Positions 58,837 through 64,000 of a stretch of 64,000 bases of DNA are shown piece after piece. The position numbers and the translations under genes were made by a program. Where the stretch lies: NCBI GenBank assembly GCA_037976565.1, contig CP137685.1, positions 23,165,796 through 23,229,795 on the forward strand. The letters are read 5' to 3'. This DNA is from Mesocentrotus franciscanus. Lineage: Eukaryota; Echinodermata; Echinoidea; Camarodonta; Strongylocentrotidae. Position 1 is the stretch's first letter. The number at the start of each line of letters is the position of its first letter. The notes under the pieces were generated by a model that was not told the DNA's origin, did no database searches, and saw only the letters and a program-made list of their open reading frames with translations.

Positions 58837-59052
58837 CATACTCATCACGTGATCAAATGTACAAATCAAGTAGTTCTGTTAAAGAGTTTTTGAAATGAAA
58901 AGGATAAGCCGCGTGAGTATAATAGTTACCTCTACAAAATGCGTTGTTATTTAGCTAATATTATTGTTCAATGTAGATTAACTTATTCCACTGTAACTAT
59001 TACCGATCAAAGAATAAACGATACCTGGGGCCCGAAATATTATTTGTTCAGG
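58837..59052. other. Nothing recognised
   Basis: Short AT-rich spacer. Confidence 0.4.
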
Positions 59053-59338
59053 GGGGTGTTTCACAAAGACTAAGATCGACTTTAAGTTGGACTTAAGTAT
59101 AACAGGCCGTTCGTGCCATTGTTTGCTCTCACCATTGGTCTCTCAATTATGATCTATAGATAATATTTTTTCCTTCAATAATGAATTATCAAAAATGTAA
59201 GTTTTGTAGATTTTTACCATGATTTGTACGTCCCTTGAGAGACCAATGCCAGTAAATAATGATAGCAAACAATGGCATGAATGGCCTGCTATACTTAAGT
59301 CCAACTTAAAGTCGATCTTAGCCTTTGTGAAACACCCC
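59053..59338. mobile_element. Palindromic MITE 'GGGGTGTTTCAC', copy 2 (286 bp)
   Basis: Left GGGGTGTTTCACAAAGACTA, right TAGCCTTTGTGAAACACCCC. Arms extend through GATCGACTTTAAGTTGGACT and TATAACAGGCC. The interior CTCACCATTGGTCTCTCAAT and TCCTTCAATAATGAATTATC are shared with 14914-15184. Confidence 0.93.
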
Positions 59339-60610
59339 ACTGTTCTATTTGAAATTATGAGAGCAAGGTTATAGTGAGGGAAGGACTGGAAGCTGTTTTG
59401 AGGGGAAAATACATGAACCAAAAATTCATTAAGATATTTCGTTCATTTTGTTATTCAAATGTGGTTTTAGAGGGGTTTTTCGCATGAACTTGTATTTATT
59501 TCCACGAGAGTTGCCAAAGCTGTTGTATAGGTTATTTCCTTTACATTTATATACATGTATGTACATACATACATACATAATAACACTGTCATTCCATTCT
59601 TTTTCTACCCATTTCATTCTACATCACTCTCTCTTTCTAGGTTTTCCTGGATATGTCTTTCTGGATATTTGTTAGTCTACCGATCACTGCCTTCATTTAT
59701 CTGATCAAAACCAAACAGACTGAATCTAAAAAGGTGAACTTGTCACGCTCAATTCCTTTTTCATGTCCAGTTAACATGAACGTGTCAGACTTCCTTTCTC
59801 GCGCTGTTGGAATTCCCAAATTTGATCACGACCGAGGTAATATCAATACCAGAATTTGATATTCTCGAGAGAAAAAGCATGGAGCACTTAGGGGCTGTAA
59901 TGGTTGGTAATTGTGCGTGCCCTAGGAGACGTTTTAGGGCATTGTCCATGCATTTTTACGCCATTTTGTTCCAGAGTTGTAGAGATGGTGACCTTTTCAT
60001 TAAGAGGGCAGTGAAAGATACATACATTCAAAGAGACAGAATCAAAGGTTATGTTGACTCTTAAACTTGGTAATGTATTTCGAAGAAAACAAACTGTCCA
60101 ACGGTTATTCTGAAAAGTCGTAATTAAAGATGGCAAGAAAAGCAGTAAACGAAGGTTTAGACATTTTACTAACGTACTGCAGAGGAAAAACTAGAAGTAA
60201 GGATATCATATTATTCCTGAAAGTACCAATATCCTCAGATGTATTTGCCCATACTCGTCGATCAAACTTGTGAGAGGCGAGTCAAATGTGTGAATATTCT
60301 GTTTTTACTCCCGACACCTAGGACTGCGTTTTAGGCTATGTCCTAAAACAAAAACAAGAAAGCACTTGCTTTTACGACCATCGAAATTGATGCAAAAAGG
60401 ACAAAAATATTGTAAGATATTTTTGTAATACAAACATATTTATGGAAGATGTATAAAATAAAGAGAAGAATTCGTGCGAGTTTCATGCTATTATCATCCA
60501 ACTGTTTATTATTCAAGTACACACATTTTTCGGAGATCTCTTACTTCTTCAGTTGAAGAAGAGGCTAATTTTTATCAGGAGTATTAACAATTACAAAATA
60601 TGAGAGTGAT
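59339..60610. other. No gene recognised
   Basis: Includes a (CATA)n run at about 59558-59577. A 68-codon + frame (59653-59859) has one hydrophobic segment near its start but no motif or clear exon boundary. Confidence 0.3.
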
Positions 60611-60675
60611 CATGGATGCGCGGAAACGCCCAAGCATGGATGATTGGTCCTCCAGTGGGCAGCCGCGCATCCATG
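60611..60675. repeat. Hairpin with perfect 13-bp arms
   Basis: CATGGATGCGCGG (60611-60623) and CCGCGCATCCATG (60663-60675) are exact inverses around a 39-base loop that also contains GCATGGATGATTGG. Confidence 0.9.
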
Positions 60676-60867
60676 GATACGGGATAAATGCCGACTGGGG
60701 GGTTAAAACCTTTGTCGGCTGGTAAATCTTTTTTCTTTCTTCAAAACTGGCCTTTTGGATGTATTATAGTACGGTATTGTTGTCTATCACGTGACTGATC
60801 TGAGTAACTTCTTTATTTCCATGATTATGATGTCATCCCTTTATACATACTTTATATATATATACAT

Positions 60868-61102
60868 TTAACAACTGAATTATTCATACCCCTTGTAAAT
60901 TTGATGATTTTTGTGTTTTTCGTTAGCCAAGAATGAAAGGTGAACTGGTTGAATTACGGCCTTTAGTTTGTCGAATACTTTTATATGTAAGCTTTGATAT
61001 GTTATATTCTCAAGTAACCTCAAACGGGACAAATCAATTGTTCACATACTTACAAAATTACAAAACTTGGTAAGGGTATAATATGAATAATTTAGTTGTT
61101 AA
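60868..61102. mobile_element. TTAA-ended MITE, family D, copy 2 (235 bp)
   Basis: Left TTAACAACTGAATTATTCAT, right ATGAATAATTTAGTTGTTAA. The TIR covers about 20 bp and includes TTAA at 60868-60871 and 61099-61102. The interior is shared with 6027-6254. Confidence 0.92.
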
Positions 61103-61633
61103 CTGTATATGACTGTATACTGATTCTTGCAGTTGTTACACATTATCTTGTGTAGTGTCACATCGTTGTGGGAAGTGCTTTTTCGCTTCAGATATGATGG
61201 CCTGATCATGTCAATCGACGACGTACATGGCCCTACATGACTAGAGTTTGCTTTGGGGAACCCCAGGTGTGATGGTTCACACCTAACGTTATTTTATTAC
61301 TCCAATCAACTACAAACAGCTCGAAGCTATCTTAATAAACTCGCTAGAGATGAATTGGGTAGAGGCAGAGAGAGAGAGAGAGAGATCATGTTTTGCAAGA
61401 TTAAAGAGACGTTGTCGTATAACACATGTGACAGTTCTCATGACTTTATTGGTGTAATTTTATGGCCCAACAGGGGTATAGAGCCCCGTTCGCGGGAATT
61501 CAAAATAAGACCTTCATTACGTTTCGACATTAATGATAATTTGTATGATTATCCGATTATAATCTATTATCATTAATTGCGAAAAATAACGGGATATTAT
61601 TTGCTGATTTAGGCTTTCTGCTCATTTTTGCGA
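61103..61633. other. No gene recognised
   Basis: A 107-codon + frame (61253-61576) crosses a short (GA)n run at about 61366-61386 and has no motif. Confidence 0.35.
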
Positions 61634-61823
61634 TTAAAGCCTGTCTGCATTAGATTGGCCTGGAGGGATTAGACCTCCCAGCGTGGTCACTGACAGGAGG
61701 TTATCTCATCAACTCAGCTCTCAATTAACATAAGAAAAAGAGGATCATGGGGGACCAACGGGCACCGCTTAGGCATTGTTTTCTATAGAGGGAGCAAGTA
61801 GGTACAAGTAGTGCAGTGGGCCT
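61634..61823 (-). mobile_element. TTAA-ended MITE, family E, inverted copy
   Basis: Starts TTAAAGCCTGTCTGCATTAG and ends near TACAAGTAGTGCAGTGGGCC, with the right TTAA decayed. The interior (GCGTGGTCACTGACAGG, CTCAGCTCTCAATTAACATA, GGGGGACCAACGGGCACCGC) is the reverse complement of 44660-44800 with very few changes. Confidence 0.9.
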
Positions 61824-62868
61824 ACCTTATGGACGTAAGTACGTCAAGAGGGGCTTCTTGGAAGAAACGTTTTTTTTTTTAAGAATATTATTTTTTGATA
61901 GATTTTAAAAATCTGTCTATTCCCGCAACGGTGTTAAATTTCAAGAATTATAATCCTGATGAATGTTGTATCAATGATATATCTAGTTCTTTGTTATTGA
62001 CCTGACTACTGTTAAACATAAGTGCTGGTAGTAGACAATAATGAAAGTACATGTAGTTAAAAGACGTCTCATGACCGATCATTTGTCAACCTCGGCTTAC
62101 GACTTAGTGCTGGTAGATACGTGATGTGTTGGTTGATTTGCCCTCAAACAATCGTTTTGGTTGCATCATTTGCGACTTTATTTCATATTCTAGGCTATTT
62201 TATCTCCAGTTGTGAGGTGTTGCTGACCAGCTATCAGGCTATGAGTATAACATTGGTTATTCCTATTTCAGCTACCATCTTCTTCATGAGTATCATCATA
62301 CATCTTCAGTGCGCAATCATGTCTGAACCTTGATGATCATTTGGATATATTATATGCTACTCTCCTAATATTGCCACCCGAGACAGGAGAATGACAAGAA
62401 TTATTCCGTAGATATGTTTCAAGAAAATAGTCCACGATGTAGACCTACGGCATGGATGTATTTATGAATGCATGGAGGAGACTTTTCAGTCCCCTTACAA
62501 ATGCGTACGTATTTCATTTTGATATGATATTCGTTTTTAATAAACTATTTGTCTTAATATACATGAGAGTGGATGAGCTGCCGAATCATGATATATGATT
62601 GTTCAATACGTAGATCTAAATAAAAAAATAATCAAACAAATCTTGATCCAGTTATAATCAATATGAAAATATGTATCTCTACAGTATCATGAAGACTACT
62701 AAATCTTGAGAAAGTATTTGTGAAAATGCTTCTGAACAAAATAGGAGCTACGTTTTAGTCTTGGGGTCGGGCTTTTTAGTCTTAAGAAAATAATTGAGTA
62801 CACAATTGTTTGTTTTTTTAAATTTTATGTTAAATTGTATCCTTTTAACTGTCATGTCGGGCGTTGCA
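61824..62868. other. No gene recognised
   Basis: A 70-codon + frame (62121-62333) is strongly hydrophobic, but its composition is what T-rich DNA gives by chance. No motif. Confidence 0.3.
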
Positions 62869-62969
62869 AGAAAGTTGCAATCAATTGCAAATCCCCAAAA
62901 TCAAGCGTAAGTCTTGCGATTAATTGCAAATTTGCAATTGATCGCAACTCAACTTTCTCGCAACGCCCC
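62869..62969. mobile_element. Palindromic MITE 'GGGCGTTGC', copy 1 (101 bp)
   Basis: Left GGGCGTTGCAAGAAAGTTGC, right (reverse complement) GGGGCGTTGCGAGAAAGTTG. The interior is made of GCAATTGATCGCAA-type modules resembling the 3564 element. Confidence 0.88.
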
Positions 62970-63084
62970 ATTAGTAAGAGAGAGAGAGAGAGGGGGGGGG
63001 AGAATACAAGCTAGATCTAGTTAACTTAATTTAATTGTTAAAACTTTAATCCTAACAAAATCCTAGGAAATTTAGGAGACTAGT

Positions 63085-63195
63085 GGGACGTTGCAAGAGA
63101 GTTCAGTTGCAATCGACTGCAAATATCAGTTGCAAATTTTGCAACTTGCAATCAATCACAACTTGCAATCAATCGCAACTTACTTTCAACGCCCC
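63085..63195. mobile_element. Palindromic MITE 'GGGCGTTGC', copy 2 (111 bp)
   Basis: Left GGGACGTTGCAAGAGAGTTC, right (reverse complement) GGGGCGTTGAAAGTAAGTTG. The interior repeats TTGCAATCAATC modules. The right flank begins ATTA, as at copy 1. Confidence 0.85.
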
Positions 63196-63865
63196 ATTAT
63201 ATATAGTGTGTTGACCTGTATAGATAGGTGTGTTCAACTTTTCACCTTAAAAGGGCGCTACGAAAACCACCGCCACCATTGATGCAACATGGCACTCCTT
63301 CTGAGTGAACAAACGGTGCCGTTTTAAAACCTAGTGGGGTGCAAGATCACATCCATGCTACGATTGAGTGAAACTTTTTCATTAGCATCTCGTACGTGTG
63401 CTGGTAATGTTATGTGGGTGCTCTCCATGTCGATTCTTATAGATTAAAGTTCAAATTTTCCAAGTTATTTTTGCAGTTATCTGATTAATTCAGTATTGAT
63501 TGCCCTTCTCAACCCTCCTTCAGCCATGTTAACCCCACCTGCAGAGAGGAGTATGTTGTTTCCATTTTCCAAACCAAACAAATACTAGTAGTCAAAACCA
63601 AAGTCTGGAGTATAAACATGTAGACTATCACTGCTACCATCATACAGTCATATAGGATAGTTTACATGCTCCGACCCAGCCACAATACTCTTTTTGGCGA
63701 GAAAGGGACTTGTTCCTCTTTCTAACATCTGCAGTGGAATACCTTGTTTCCCAACCAATCAAATAGTGAAAACCAGGGTCTGGAGTATAAATATGTAGTC
63801 TATCCCTGCTATCCCGGTAGTAAACATGCTCCACATTCAGCCGCAATGATGATTAACAAATAATA
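63196..63865. other. No gene recognised; 150-bp-scale duplication
   Basis: CCAAACAAATACTAGTAGTC, TCTGGAGTATAAACATGTAG and ACTATC.CTGCTA (63571-63640) recur as CCAACCAATCAAATAGTGAA, TCTGGAGTATAAATATGTAG and TCTATCCCTGCTA (63751-63812). No exon was seen. Confidence 0.5.
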
Positions 63866-64000
63866 ATAGGTTTGTTTACCAAGGGAAGCCTCGTCAGTTA
63901 CTATGCTGTTTTTCCAGAGGGCCCTGCAAGTATTACTACCAATTAATTGGCAGGTATTCATTTACGCCTGAGTGGAGAGTGGCAAATGTGGGTTAATGCC
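63866..64000 (-). mobile_element. SINE, second subfamily (minus), cut by window end
   Basis: TAGGTTTGTTTACCAAGGGA, AGAGGGCCCTGCAAGTATTA, TTGGCAGGTATTCATTTACG and GAGAGTGGCAAATGTGGGTT match the body of 47437-47690. The tRNA-like head would lie past 64000. Confidence 0.8.

Larger units (their letters stand above)
13046..64000 (+). other. Inferred first intron of the PRKG-like gene (5' part)
   Basis: The donor GTGAGT begins at 13046. No sequence for cyclic-nucleotide-binding or kinase domains was recognised downstream, so the next exon is probably beyond the window. PRKG1 first introns are also very long in vertebrates. An exon under about 60 codons could have been missed. All repeats listed after this point would lie in the intron if the reading is right. 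Confidence 0.6.

Noticed and set aside
62121..62333. 70-codon hydrophobic + frame as a small membrane protein
   Set aside because: Composition is what T-rich sequence yields by chance; no flanking gene signals.

Overview
The window is a stretch of animal nuclear DNA with one convincing host coding exon. That exon, 12768-13045 on the + strand, encodes the N-terminal leucine zipper and autoinhibitory segment of a cGMP-dependent protein kinase (PRKG1 / foraging family) in the form closest to vertebrate type I-beta. It ends at a consensus splice donor, and none of the cGMP-binding or kinase parts were recognised downstream. The simplest reading is that 1-12767 is the 5' flank and 13046-64000 is part of a very long first intron (at least 51 kb).

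The host is a metazoan. Dense palindromic MITEs, tRNA-derived SINEs, long CT/GA tracts, and a CR1/jockey-type and an RTE-like LINE remnant fit a marine invertebrate deuterostome. An echinoderm such as a sea urchin is my best guess, but nothing here proves it. There is no sign of bacterial operons, phage, CRISPR or plasmid genes.

Layout. 1-4300: a 5'-truncated, frameshifted CR1/jockey-like LINE (minus strand), TAA/TA microsatellites, and a second LINE tail (minus strand) interrupted by a 155-bp palindromic MITE with a 5-bp target duplication. 4700-7750: small MITEs, a diverged SINE and two TTAA-ended elements. 7750-12767: mostly unique sequence leading to the kinase exon. 13-18 kb: a nest of inverted-repeat elements and a minisatellite that changes strand to form a foldback. 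19-32 kb: SINEs, TTAA elements, and polypyrimidine and polypurine tracts. 33-47 kb: more MITEs, a composite 38-kb GA-rich tandem array, a GAA/GTA-rich purine tract and SINEs. 48-64 kb: a 77-bp tandem array, short foldbacks, SINEs, CT tracts and further MITEs.

The main structural theme is that at least five separate short families have TTAA ends, four of them beginning TTAAAG and all with terminal inverted repeats. They occur as pairs or small sets across the window. This resembles non-autonomous piggyBac-type elements, although no transposase is present here. No new multi-gene system is visible. The most useful observations are the kinase exon, the nested MITE whose removal restores a LINE reading frame, the foldback minisatellite and the set of internally paired repeat families.
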